From assembly GCA_965153455.1 (NCBI GenBank), contig OZ234493.1, positions 11,584,213 through 11,648,212 on the forward strand: a DNA stretch of 64,000 nucleotides, written 5' to 3'. A model generated the notes under the pieces. It did no database searches and was not told the origin of the DNA. It saw only the letters and a program-made list of their open reading frames with translations. Within the stretch, counting starts at the first letter, position 1. Every line of letters begins with the position of its first letter. The translations under genes were made by a program, and so were the position numbers. This DNA is from Sphagnum compactum (Eukaryota; Bryophyta; Sphagnopsida; Sphagnales). Below, one piece after another: positions 34,784 to 45,023 of this stretch.

Positions 34784-35477
34784 AAATCATTAACATGGTG
34801 CAATTTTTGGTCTTCATTACTGATCAGACAGATAAAGTTCCGTCTTCTTTAGGGTAGCAGTGTGTGCTAGTTGTATACTATTTGTATGGTCAGACTTCCT
34901 TGCTACACTTCTAGATCTTCCAAACATTCACTGGAAACTCAAATTCTTCTCAAGCAAATTGGAGATTTTAGTATATGCATGAGAGTTAGTATACTAATCT
35001 TCTTATGCAAACGAAAATAAACCTTTCATAAAACAACCGGTTCTTTGCTGTGTATTTTCATGAGAACTGTCGGTTTTTATGAGGGTGTTTGAAAAAGCCA
35101 AAACCAAAGGGTTCTTCAATGTGTTTCTAGGTGGAATAGGCCCTTTACCCCTACCATAGGGCCCATTCCATAGTACGGAAAATCCTGCCCTAATTTTTGT
35201 ATCGAATTTAGATGGCCAGTGTCAGGTGTGAGAACTCAGCAATGATCTTCCAGGATCTTACAAAATGGAAGAAATCTTGCACAGTGGAAGCGCATGTTCT
35301 CTGAAAATTAAGGCAGGTTTTTACTCTGGAGAACGCTAGGGCCAGAGCTCCCATACTTAAAATAGGTACCGACACTTCCAATTGTCTTAACACTTCCAAT
35401 TTACCAATGTAAAATACCCTTTACTTTGGGTTCAAAGTATCAAAACTTTGGTGATTCACTGACCTAGTGACGCTGAA

Positions 35478-35557
35478 GTGGCTTGTAGCCCTTGGTGGTC
35501 CAAAGCTTGGAGGGGATAGGAGGCCAAAGAGACTTGGCCACCAAGAAAAGAATCACA

Positions 35558-35601
<44 letters not shown>

Positions 35602-35816
35602 TGAAAAAATGATGTGGTTTGTAGCCCTTGGTGATCCAAAGCTTGGAGGGGTGCCAAAGAGACTTGGCCACCAAGAAAAGAATCACAAAAACACACACAC
35701 ACACACACGCTCACACACAAAAGGTTGAAAAAATGATGTGGTTTGTAGCCCTTGGTGGTCCAAAGCTTGGAGGGGTGCCAAAGAGACTTGGCCACCAAGA
35801 AAAGAATCACAAAAAA

Positions 35817-35855
<39 letters not shown>

Positions 35856-35878
35856 ACAAAATGTTGAAAAAATGATGA
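35478..35878. repeat. Minisatellite, about 125 bp x 3, each with a (CA)n tract
   Basis: Each unit reads TGGTTTGTAGCCCTTGGTGG, TCCAAAGCTTGGAGGGG, GCCAAAGAGACTTGGCCACC, AAGAAAAGAATCAC, then a (CA)n run of variable length and AAAAGGTTGAAAAAATGATG. Units start near 35480, 35617 and 35740. The repeats carry an internal inverted pair around CCAAAGAGACTTGG. Confidence 0.95.
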
Positions 35879-36827
35879 TTCCGACAATTGTCTACCTTTG
35901 TGTTGCATGGCTTTGCATTCACAATCGACCTTCTAGCATAGGTTAAAAGATGTAAACAACCAAGGTGGTGACATTTCCAAAATAAGGGACTTGGGACACA
36001 ATATGGTAGCCAAGTCCAACCTCACGTTTTGGAAATGTCCCGATTTGTGGGCCTGACCCACCATAAAGCATGGGGGCAAACATTTTCATAAGCTGTAAAA
36101 ACCTCCAAGACTTTTCTTAATGTATTTGGAGGTTCACTTATAGCCGTAAAATATTAGGGGGCGAGAACGGTTAGTAATGTCATAATAGGGCATCAAATGT
36201 GTAAGTGGGAATGAAATTTTACAAAACGAAATAACTGGGACCCAAATTAGTTTTTCCACCAATTTTGGTGGTAAACTCAGTTTTATCCTCTCTTTCCTTT
36301 TTCCTGAGCGCCTGCATTGATGCTACGTATTTTTTCACTGCTCCTACCTGTACAAGTACTATAATTACTTTTGAACCTTGTGCATTAAATGCTGAGTTTC
36401 GACATTTCATACTGAGATTTAATAAATTTTTCCTTACTTTGGGGATACCACTGAAAGCGGGGATAGGGGGTGAAAGAGATGGTGACTTTACGGAAAACTT
36501 TAGTGCAGTCGGAAATTTCTCAGAATGCTTAAACCCATGTTTCCAACCAGAGTGTTTTCATTTCCTTTGCACTATGGTTGCATTTTACATTCCCCCAAAA
36601 TCATGACTTGTTGCTTAGGGTTCAAGTATGAACATGAGCTTTATTACCCAGCTACCCAATGCATTTTCTTAGTTGTTTTGTGTGTTTATGTTTGATTGCT
36701 TCTGCAACCACACTCCACTACACAACCATATACCTTGGTGGTGGAAATGTGTGTGATTTCACAACGTTGAATTTGCAATATTTTTCATGCTTGTGTGTTT
36801 GCAACGCGGTATTGAAGTACATAGTTT

Positions 36828-36990
36828 GGAGTTCTAACACCAAAAAGAATTTGGGTATTGGGTGGGAAAGCAAATCAAGAAGCATGGAGATTTGACGACA
36901 TGATTTTTTTTGTTCAGAGTTCCGGGACCAAAAAATATTGGGTGTTGGGTGGGAAAGCCAAATGAATCATGGAGATTTGATGTCATGAGT
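36828..36990. repeat. Tandem duplication, about 75 bp x 2
   Basis: Both copies contain ACCAAAAA, (T/A)TTGGGT(A/G)TTGGGTGGGAAAG, AAAT-rich sequence, CATGGAGATTTGA and CATGA. They lie head to tail with modest divergence. Confidence 0.7.
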
Positions 36991-37526
36991 TTTTCATGAA
37001 TTGGATTGGGTGGATTGGGAAAGAATCCAACTTGTTTTTAGGGCCTGTTTGATTCAAGTCATTGATTCTCATTCATGAGAAAGAGAGACCCAAATTTCAT
37101 GGTGTGTTTTTGTTGGGATTTTGGAGGTTTTTGTTTTTACCACAAAAGCTTGAAGAATGATGAGAAGTTGTCGGTAAATTAATGGAGCTTGTTTTAGTGC
37201 AGCAGGGACAACAGGATTTCAATTTCATGTGGAATAGAGTTGGTGTGCAAAGAAAGAGAAATTGTTGATTTGTGATGAATCTGGTGAAATGGAAACCAAA
37301 AAAAAATGGGTTTCTTCGTTGTTCGTTAGTGCATGAGACTTTTAGATTTGACATTCTTTGCAGAATCTGTCTGTTGTAAGCAAAGCATCAGAGTGGTGCT
37401 ACAAGAGAGGAGAAGGAGGAGTGATGAATTTGTGGGTCAGCTTGTTTGTGTGCAACAATTTTTGTCAGTGCAAATTGACAGGTGTTTCTGAAGAATCACT
37501 CCTATCTGATCTGCTGGAAGTTGGTT

Positions 37527-37650
37527 TTTAGGGTTGCATTTTTGGAGTTGTTGGACAAGTAAAGCTCTAGCTTGGGGTGGTATTTAGGGTTACATTTTTG
37601 GAGCTGTTGGACAAGCAAAGAGCTCCAACTTGGGGTATGTGCAAGAGGTA
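37527..37650. repeat. Tandem duplication, about 60 bp x 2
   Basis: Both copies read TTTAGGGTT(G/A)CATTTTTGGA, G(T/C)TGTTGGACAAG(T/C)AAAG and CT(A/C)(G/A)-type sequence followed by CTTGGGGT. The first starts near 37528 and the second near 37585. Confidence 0.85.
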
Positions 37651-38210
37651 TGCGTATGCCCATGGAAGGAAATTTTTTTTAGGGTTTAAGGTTTTTGTTT
37701 TATTTTTCCTACCCCTGAAGCCCTTTCTGTTTTGCATTTTGTGGTTGTATGAAAGCAGAACAAAGAGTTATGCTCATGCAGATTGTGAAATTTTGTAGCT
37801 TGATGATGATTTTAGTATGTTGTTTTGCTCGTCCTTTGCGTAGTTTTTACAGTTCTGGGCAAGCAAAGTTGCTGCCACTAGTGCATCTTGATGAATTTCT
37901 TGGCTAATTGAGCTTTCGGGTAGTGAATTCATTCAAGAAGAACTGCTGTTATGCTCTGCAGGCTCTCTAATCCAGCTGAGAAAACTGTATCTGGAATGTA
38001 GGTTTTTCTCCTTTCTTTGTCTCTCTGTTTGTGATCCAAAATCTTAGCTGGGTGCTTGTGAAGTTTGATGCCTGATTCAGTCATTCATGCTTTGAACTAT
38101 TTTGTTGTCTTCTGATCATAGTGATTCTCCTGTTGTGCAGTACAGTGATCTGCTAGTTTTTTCTCACACGGGTACAAAGGAAAACAGGAGTACAGGAGAC
38201 CACTGCTACA

Positions 38211-39347
38211 ATGATGCTGGTAAAAGAGACAGTAATGAAGGAGACTCTATGGGGAAACCTTCCTTCAGAGATTCTAGAGAGGGTACTTGCTTTCTTGCCA
38301 GTTGATAGTCTCATCCGGATGAGATGTGTCCAGAGAAGGTGGAATGAGCTGATTGCCAACTCACACAGCTTTGCAAAGCATCATGCAAACTTTTCTCCTC
38401 ATTCACCATGGTTCATGCTTTTCACAAGGCAGATGTCATGCTTCCTGGCTTATGATATCAACTGCAATAAGTGGCATCGGGTGTCTGTCCCTGGTACACC
38501 ATTTCTTCCCAACCAGTTGCCTTTGTCAACAGACAGTGGATTGGTCTGTTACAGGCGGCGCTTTGTTGCTCATAAACGTCAGCAGCAGGAGCCAATTGAG
38601 CTCCTCGTGTGTAACCCTCTTACAGGTTCTTCCCGACAGCTACCCTCCCTCAATGCACTGAAAATTGAGGTACTGGGCATGGTTTGTGGTCTCGAGGCTG
38701 ATGGTGCTGCATACAGAATCTTCACTGTGGCGAATGTAAGTACGCTGGTGGGGGGATCATGTGACTACAAGGTCATTCTTTATGATTCGGTAACCAACCA
38801 ATGGACAACAGAGTGTTCATTTCAATCAGACGAGACATGGGTTCCAAGGCCTGCCATCTGGTTTCAGGGATCCTTCTGTTTTTTGTCACAGAGTGAAACT
38901 TTCTACACATTACAATTCTATGACATGCAACAACGGATGTGGATCGAACATGCAACAAAGAGGGAACAGTTCTTTTTCCACAATGATCCATTTCTGATGG
39001 AGTGTCAAGGTCGGCTGTTCATCGTGGGCGATACCCTTCAGATCTGTTTTCAGATCTTGGAGCTTGTGGAGGAGGAGGCAAAGGCGGAGGAGACTCACAG
39101 ATCAAGAAAGTGGGTCAAATTTGATGTGATGCCAAGATCCCTTTACTTGGACTACTTTGAGAATATGAATGTCATTGTGGCTGGGAATGGGAATTTCATC
39201 TTTTTCCAGACCCAAGGCTGTGAACGAACTCTCATGTACAATATCTCTCATAAAAGCTGGCAGTGGACATCAGATTCTGGGGTTGTATCCCAAGGTTCAC
39301 CATACACCGGACTCATGTTTCAACCTCGCATTGGAGCTGTAGCATAG
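38211..39347 (+). CDS. F-box protein, kelch/beta-propeller type, single coding exon
   Basis: 378-residue F-box protein, expected to be the substrate-recognition subunit of an SCF (SKP1-CUL1-F-box) ubiquitin ligase. The F-box lies at about residues 14-54 (LPSEILERVLAFLPVDSLIR, then CVQRRWNELI). The rest has the repeating pattern of a C-terminal beta-propeller: VCNPLTGSSRQLPSL, YKVILYDSVTNQWTT, FYTLQFYDMQQRMWIEHA and LMYNISHKSWQW. This is the layout of plant F-box/kelch-repeat proteins such as the UFO/At5g15710 group. The frame is open without introns. The start is the first ATG after the last in-frame stop; Met9 is an alternative. The target is unknown. Confidence 0.9.
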   Translation: MMLVKETVMKETLWGNLPSEILERVLAFLPVDSLIRMRCVQRRWNELIANSHSFAKHHANFSPHSPWFMLFTRQMSCFLAYDINCNKWHRVSVPGTPFLPNQLPLSTDSGLVCYRRRFVAHKRQQQEPIELLVCNPLTGSSRQLPSLNALKIEVLGMVCGLEADGAAYRIFTVANVSTLVGGSCDYKVILYDSVTNQWTTECSFQSDETWVPRPAIWFQGSFCFLSQSETFYTLQFYDMQQRMWIEHATKREQFFFHNDPFLMECQGRLFIVGDTLQICFQILELVEEEAKAEETHRSRKWVKFDVMPRSLYLDYFENMNVIVAGNGNFIFFQTQGCERTLMYNISHKSWQWTSDSGVVSQGSPYTGLMFQPRIGAVA

Positions 39348-40008
39348 ACAGACTTATTGCAATGAAGAAATCATAGTTGCTGTTGGTTGCTGCTAAGCAG
39401 ATCAAGGCATGTCATATAAGACGATCAGATCCATGAAGGTCAGTTCCATGAGCATTCATTCTTGGACCATGTCCCAACCTTTTAGCTCAAAAAACTTATA
39501 GAACCCATCTTGTAACAGTATTGAAATTACTCAAAGCTCCCAACTGCAGTTCATGCAGTCATCAACAGCAATGCTCTTGAGGTAGTATGTATTTTAGAGT
39601 CTATGTTTAGTGTTAACCTAAGCTGTAGCAGATTGGTAGCACATGTAGGCATAGAGCTGTGGGCATAGAGCTGACATCATGACTCAGTCTTCTTCTTCTT
39701 TCTGTTTGCTTCTGGAAATGTGGCAGAAACTCAAGATGTCAATTTTTGTACATTGGGTTTAAACCCAAACTTTTGAGCAGATGATTTTATAGTTACCGAC
39801 ACCCACCTACCATGGGAGCTGCCAATGCAGTCCAAGGAATGGCAGCCAGTCACAGCCATTCATGACAAAGTTGATACTTTGATAGTTTGGGAGCGACAAG
39901 TAGAGGTTGCATGCACCCACACTCAGGTTGGTAATTTTATACTTCAGGATGGTAGAGAGTGTGGCCCTTTCCTCATTACAAATGTGGCAAAGCCGGTTAT
40001 GCTTGAAC

Positions 40009-40137
40009 TTTTGCACAAGGTTGCACCCACACTCAATCTTGTCATGTTGGTTTTGAATTTGGCTGGAACTGACATAACAGTTAGATTCAAAGTGTTTTTG
40101 TGGAGTTATCTCTGAAATCTCAATTGATATACAACAC
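40009..40137 (+). repeat. Dispersed repeat pair, copy 1
   Basis: Matches 43132-43255 in the same orientation. Shared words are CTTGTCATGTT, GTTTTG, AACTGACA, TTCAAAGTG, TTGTG(G/A)AGTTAT and TCT(G/C)-type sequence followed by AATCTCA. The copies are diverged, perhaps 70-75 percent alike by eye. No coding function is clear. Confidence 0.55.
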
Positions 40138-40424
40138 CCAAAAACCCATCTTCCGTATTACAATGTGGCATATTACAATGTGGTTTATGCAAATGTTTCT
40201 CAATTTTTTTTGCTTTTGTGAGTAGTTAGTAGTTTTTACTTGAGCAATTTGGTTGCTAACAAGCATGTTGTTTCATCTTTAGTTCTCAAACTCCTGCCAT
40301 CATTGCAAGTCTCTACTTTGTACCTTTCTGATTGTCTGTCACCGCTGTTCGGACTGCTAGTTCTGGTGATGTTCTTGTTCTGAAACCAGAGGTTCTCTCT
40401 GATCCTGAACTATCGAAAAATTAA

Positions 40425-40862
40425 ACCCGGCGGTTCTTTAAAATTCAAATAACTGCGCATAGCTTCTTTTCCCACCACTACAGTTTTATAATTAGAGCCG
40501 GTGGTTCTGTGACATACAGGCATATAATCCAACGCTTTTTATTGAGAACCGGGGGTTCTTGGACATACAGACAGATTCTAACAATACGGTTTTTATGAGA
40601 ACCGGGGGTTCCTGGACATACAGACAGATTCTAACAATACGGTTTTTATGAGAACCGGGGTCCTATGACATACAGGCATGTTCTAACAACACGGTTTTAA
40701 TGAGAACCGGGATCCTATGATATACGGGTATGTTCTAACAATGTGGTTTTAGTAAGAACCGGGGTTCTGTAACATACGCACCTGCCCGTGGCAGATATAC
40801 CCGTGCCTGCCCAGGACCAGTGCTGGCCGATTCTTTGAATTTTTAAAGAACCACCGGTTCCA
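40425..40862. repeat. 52-bp satellite (6 units) bracketed by inverted repeats
   Basis: Six head-to-tail units start near 40494, 40544, 40597, 40650, 40702 and 40754, a period of 50-53 bp. The consensus is GAGAACCGGGGTTCT, then GACATACAG(A/G)CA, TTCTAACAA and TACGGTTTTTAT. The array is flanked by an inverted pair: GCGGTTCTTTAAAATTCAAA-type sequence at about 40428-40450, and its complement (TTTGAATTTTTAAAGAACCA) at about 40834-40853. More CCGGTTC words continue to 41,050. It looks like a MITE-type element that has amplified an internal unit. Confidence 0.85.
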
Positions 40863-41198
40863 GTTCTGGAGAATTTTCAGAATCAAAGGACGGCTGGTTC
40901 CAGTTCTTTGGGGGAAAAGTAAATGAAAGAATTAAAGAACCTCCGGTTCTTTTTATTTCTTCGTGAAAACACTGATATAGAACCTCCGGTTCTTTGGCCA
41001 GCTCTTTGACTTTTAAAAAGTTGGGAACCGTGGCTATATACCAAAACCGGTTATTTGAAAAAAAGCTGGGTTAGGGGTATATGCACCCGAGATGATAACC
41101 TGAGGGTATATTTCCCTCATTCTGAGAACCGCCCACACTGGCCAGGACACATTAGGGTTGCGAGCTTTCAGAGGAGAGAGTGCGAGAGCGTTGCAGCG

Positions 41199-41687
41199 AT
41201 GGCGATGGTGATGTTCGCAGGGCGGAGATGCTTGCAGCGAGCAGTGCGACATGCGGCAACGGCGGCTGCGCCGGCCGTGCATGTAACGCAAGAGAGTACC
41301 AGGAGAGAAGCAGGAAGATCGGCCAAAGTCTCGGACCGGATGCTGGAGATGACAGCCATAGACGAGGACGGGGAACGGCATGTGGTGAAAGGACTGACGG
41401 GGCACACGTTGTTGAGGACTCTGGTGCAGAGCGGACTGTTCGATCCTGAGCGTCATCGTCTGGAGGATATCACTGCTTGTAACGGTGAATGCGAGGTAAG
41501 CATCGCCAACGAGTGGTTGGTGAAACTGCCTCCTCGCACTGAGGATGAGTTGGACGTGTTGCAAGCCAAGACGTTCTCCAAATTGGCTGATCCGCATTCC
41601 CGCCTCGGTTGTCAGATCATCCTGGAGCCTGAACTCGAGGGTATGGTCGTCTCTATAGCTGAAGAGAAGCCGTGGAGAACTTTGTGA
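41199..41687 (+). CDS. Ferredoxin-like subunit of mitochondrial complex I (C1-FDX)
   Basis: Single-exon gene for a 162-aa protein closely resembling Arabidopsis At3g07480. That protein has a 2Fe-2S-ferredoxin fold and forms a bridge between the membrane arm and the matrix arm of plant mitochondrial complex I. Residues 1-45 are Arg/Ala-rich and acid-poor, as expected for a mitochondrial presequence. The ferredoxin core follows: MTAIDEDGERHVV, GHTLLRTLVQSGLFDPERH, then ITACNGECEVSIANEW, LPPRTEDE, SRLGCQIIL and GMVVSIAEEKPW. Only three cysteines fall in the cluster region (94, 98, 138), not the C-x5-C-x2-C...C of a normal adrenodoxin-type cluster. This is also so in the Arabidopsis protein. The start is the first ATG giving a clean presequence; the frame is open 48 codons further upstream. 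A 52-bp satellite lies about 340 bp upstream. Confidence 0.93.
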   Translation: MAMVMFAGRRCLQRAVRHAATAAAPAVHVTQESTRREAGRSAKVSDRMLEMTAIDEDGERHVVKGLTGHTLLRTLVQSGLFDPERHRLEDITACNGECEVSIANEWLVKLPPRTEDELDVLQAKTFSKLADPHSRLGCQIILEPELEGMVVSIAEEKPWRTL

Positions 41688-43599
41688 AAAAACAACAAAA
41701 GAAATGCATGCGTCTTCGTCTCTAGGGTTTGGTTCTTTACACCGGTGTTGTGTAGAGAGTCTCTGCAGTTTTTCTTTCACGATTCTCTGTCATTGAATCT
41801 TGGATCCTTTGACGCTCAATAAGGATTCCTGACTACTTTAGACTGCTGTATGGTAGGAGGGGGGGTCGAAGATATTACCTATAAAAAAAGCTTGCTCAAT
41901 GGAGGTAGTAGCAGGATGTTGCCATACAGCCTTGTCTGGGAACCCTAAAAGAGCCTTTGATAGATTGGGCTTTGTTTGATGTTTCAAACAGATCTACAGT
42001 GAATTTGTGGATGTGGCATAAGAAGAAGGCCTGGCATCTTTCTGTGGACACTCACAATGAACAAGATGATCAAATATCACCAACCTCCCACAAGTCACCA
42101 TTCCCTTTGTCTCTCTCTTTTGATGTTTATGTTTCTTCTTGACCTCTTTTGGGTTTTGTTGAGTTAGCCAGCATCTTTTTCTCATTAGTGTCAGCCTTGT
42201 GACAGCAGCAAATTGGTATGATGGTTCATGTTTGAAATTAGCCTCTGCCGCCCATCACAGTGATTTCAGGGAGTTGATGAAGTGACTGGAGATGTTACCG
42301 TAGGCAGTCAACACATACATGTTGCTGTTGAAGGTCCCTGAGAATGCAAATGACCATTGATGTCATGTTCCTCTGTTCTTTAGGGTTGCGTACAGAACCA
42401 AGTGCACATTGTTCCTGTGATGTTAGATCTATGTGTTTTCATGGTCCTGTCTTTCCCTTGTATGATTTTGAACATGGAAGTCACAAGGCTAGTCCATTCT
42501 GGTGCTCTCAAATCCATGATTCCTGCCTCTCATTGAAGACCCCCTGATTAAGGGTTCTTGGTGTGATGTAGACTGTGCTTTGTAAATAGCTGGTCCTCAT
42601 TTCATTCTCAGGTGGTGTGATGATCAGAAGTTGTAGCCACTAAATCTAGATCTCAATTCTTACTGAACCTCTGGGTTGCTGGGGGGCAAATCCTTGCTGT
42701 CTACATTGGAGAACTATTTGTGCGTTGTTGACTTATGGTTATTGGTTTGCATGTGTCTAATGAATGCTAGCCAACATCAAATCATGCGGTGCTTCAGGAA
42801 ATACAACAGAAGCTGAGGTCATAGATGTTTTTTCAGTCATTTGCCCAAATTTTCAGCAGACTGTTATGTAGATATATATACTTATCTTTTCTCTTGGGCT
42901 AGGGCTCCTCTTTCCCATGCCTGCTGATTGGTTTCTGTTATATTGTCAGATCTAGGATATCCATAACCTTATTATACGGGATTCTCTCAATCCTTTAATG
43001 ATAAGTAATTCCAAAGTCTCAGTGCTTATGAATAAATTGTATACTTTCTATAATATGTTTGTGGGCGACTCCTGCAGCTAGTCACTCCCATTCATCATGA
43101 AAGTGATGATCTCATGTTTTGAGTGACACTCAGAAGGTTATAACTGTACTTATCCTTGTCATGTTAGTTTTGGTTTTGCAGCAACTGACAGAATGGTGGT
43201 TACCTTCAAAGTGCTGTTGTGAAGTTATGTCTGCAATCTCATAGAGATACTATGGATTTGTTGTTGTAAAATAGAACTGTTGGGTGGGATGAGTTCTCAG
43301 TACACTTTTAGGGTGTTGAGATCAAAGCTGTTAGTAGCCAATAAATCCGAAACCCCCTTTTAAACAACCTTCCAACAACAGGAAGAATCATGGTTATGGC
43401 ACAACAACAAATGCAAAGCCCGGCTTCCAAAATTGAATCCTTCAACACAGTTGGTGGTCCTTAGGGTAGGATTTGATTAAACTTTCCATCAATAAAGAAT
43501 TATGGTGTTATATGTTTGGTCTCAAGATCTGCAAGAAAACGCTGTATCCATGTGTAATTTCAGGTTCAATTAAGATAACCCAAGAGTGGTTATGTATCT
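41688..43599. other. Gene-free DNA between C1-FDX and tRNA-Glu
   Basis: C1-FDX 3' UTR followed by sequence with no convincing frame. A second copy of the dispersed repeat lies at 43132-43255. Confidence 0.4.
43132..43255 (+). repeat. Dispersed repeat pair, copy 2
   Basis: Partner of 40009-40137, same orientation, about 3.1 kb away, with C1-FDX between them. Evidence as for copy 1. Confidence 0.55.
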
Positions 43600-43672
43600 T
43601 CCGTTGTAGTCTAGGTGGTTAGGATACTCGGCTCTCACCCGAGAGACCCGGGTTCGAGTCCCGGCAACGGAA
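43600..43672 (+). tRNA. trnE-CUC: tRNA-Glu (anticodon CTC)
   Basis: Full 73-nt nuclear-type cloverleaf. Acceptor stem TCCGTTG pairs with CAACGGA and a discriminator A follows. The A box is TAGTCTAGGTGGTTAGGATA, the anticodon stem is CTCGG/CCGAG, and the loop CTCTCAC puts anticodon CTC at 43634-43636. The B box is GGTTCGAGTCC. A CAA motif lies 21 bp upstream and a T-run follows within 10 bp downstream, as expected for polymerase III transcription. No intron. It should decode GAG. Confidence 0.97.
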
Positions 43673-45023
43673 ACCTTTTTATTTAATTTACTGTCTGTCT
43701 GACTGTCTGTAGCTTGGACTTTGATCGATTGGATCCTTGCCATGCTTTTTTTGTGTTTTCTTTTTCCTTTTTTTGTTGGTCTTGCCTACTAAGGCAAGAA
43801 GGATATTGTGTTTAGATTCATTATAGAGTATAGTAGCTTAATGGATTTTGGCCCCTAGTTACTAGATCTATTTTATGCAAGGAAAGGATTTCCGAAAGAT
43901 GATAATTTGGCTTGTGTTGAAACTTGAGATTAGTTATATAGAGTTATAATATCTTGAAGGATTTTGGTTTCTTTTAGAGTATTTCTTTGAAGATTATGTT
44001 TTTGCATGGTGAAATATTTGAATTTCCCTAATTCTTCTTTTGCCTTAAAGATACTTTTTAAATGTAAAAAATGGCAAGGCCACACGGTGTGTCGACACAC
44101 CCCCTTGTTTTTCCTTGTGTCTTTTTTCTTGCAGCTTCACTGGTGAAGTGGGTGGTGAAGGTTAATTGAAATAACTCATTAGTACCAAGTACCCCATCAT
44201 CCTTTTGCATTTGTGAATTTGCATGCTTTTCAACAAGAGCAACAACTCCTTGTGTATTTTGATGTCTTTCTATCTTTGTGTTGAAAAACTTTTCCTCTGC
44301 ACCATAAACAGTGAGGATACCATATCAATGCGCGAGATTTAGGATGTGCCTCAAAAAATTTTGCTATCTTTTTTTTAAAACTTGAGTTCACATCACCAAA
44401 GCTTTTTTAGAGTACATTTAATGTGACATGTTTGATTCCATATTTTTTACTTTATTGTTTTTATAAAAAATAAAAGTATCCTTTTGATTTGAGGTGCATT
44501 AAAAAACTGAAACTAAATGTTGTTGATGATTTATGTTCAAATTTTTAAATGTGATATTTGAATTTGGCCTTTTGGTTTTTCTATCTTCATCAAGTCTTGT
44601 TCATTTAAAGATCATGTTTTTTTTTTTTTAATAAACCCAACTTTATTTAACAAACACTTAATTTCAAATTTTGGCACTTGTGACCCATGGTGTCAACAAC
44701 ATTGTTTTTCCCATGCTAAGATTTCATTATCAAGATTTAAGATTCCTAAGTGACGATAGGGGGGGGGGTTTAGGAAACACATTTTGGTCACCATTAGGAG
44801 TGTATGATCATCACCCGAAGGTTATGCCATATAATGAGGTCACGAAAGTGACATAATCTGCCACCACAGACCTTAATATTTTTTGGTTGGTGTAACCAAA
44901 CAATCTCTTCGGACATGAGAAATGCTGATTACTAATTCTAGTCTAGACTCCACCATGTCTAAGGAAAGCAAGTAAACACATAAAGCAAAGCCATATTAAA
45001 GCAAATGTATTAGTTCTTTACTA
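43673..45023. other. AT-rich DNA between tRNA-Glu and the IRKI-like gene
   Basis: No gene. Contains dispersed repeat copy B (43987-44110) and one arm of a 28-bp direct repeat (44852-44879) whose partner lies beyond the IRKI-like gene at 48939-48966. Confidence 0.4.
43987..44110 (+). repeat. Dispersed repeat, copy B
   Basis: Partner of 32229-32355, same orientation, about 11.8 kb away. Shares TTTGCATGGTGAAATATTTG, TTTTGCCTTAA, GGCAAGGCCACA and an ACACACCCCC end. Confidence 0.8.

Larger units (their letters stand above)
34784..38210. other. Gene-free DNA between MSRA and the F-box gene
   Basis: Starts with the MSRA 3' UTR, then gene-free sequence with a (CA)n-containing minisatellite (35478-35878) and two small tandem duplications (36830-36990 and 37527-37650). 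The last 600 bp are probably F-box promoter and 5' UTR, with a possible untranslated exon near 37,950-38,000 followed by a GT-rich donor and a TGTGCAG acceptor at 38140. No coding gene is supported. Confidence 0.4.
39348..41198. other. F-box 3' flank and C1-FDX upstream region
   Basis: F-box 3' UTR, then gene-free DNA holding one copy of a dispersed repeat (40009-40137) and the AACCGG satellite (40425-40862). A further cluster of CCGGTTC words runs to 41,050. About 41,060-41,198 should be the C1-FDX 5' UTR. Confidence 0.45.

Noticed and set aside
35456-35946. Several overlapping frames rich in His-Thr or Cys-Val
   Set aside because: They are translations of the (CA)n minisatellite.
40494-40800. 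CRISPR-like array
   Set aside because: The units are contiguous tandem copies without unique spacers, and this is a plant nuclear genome.
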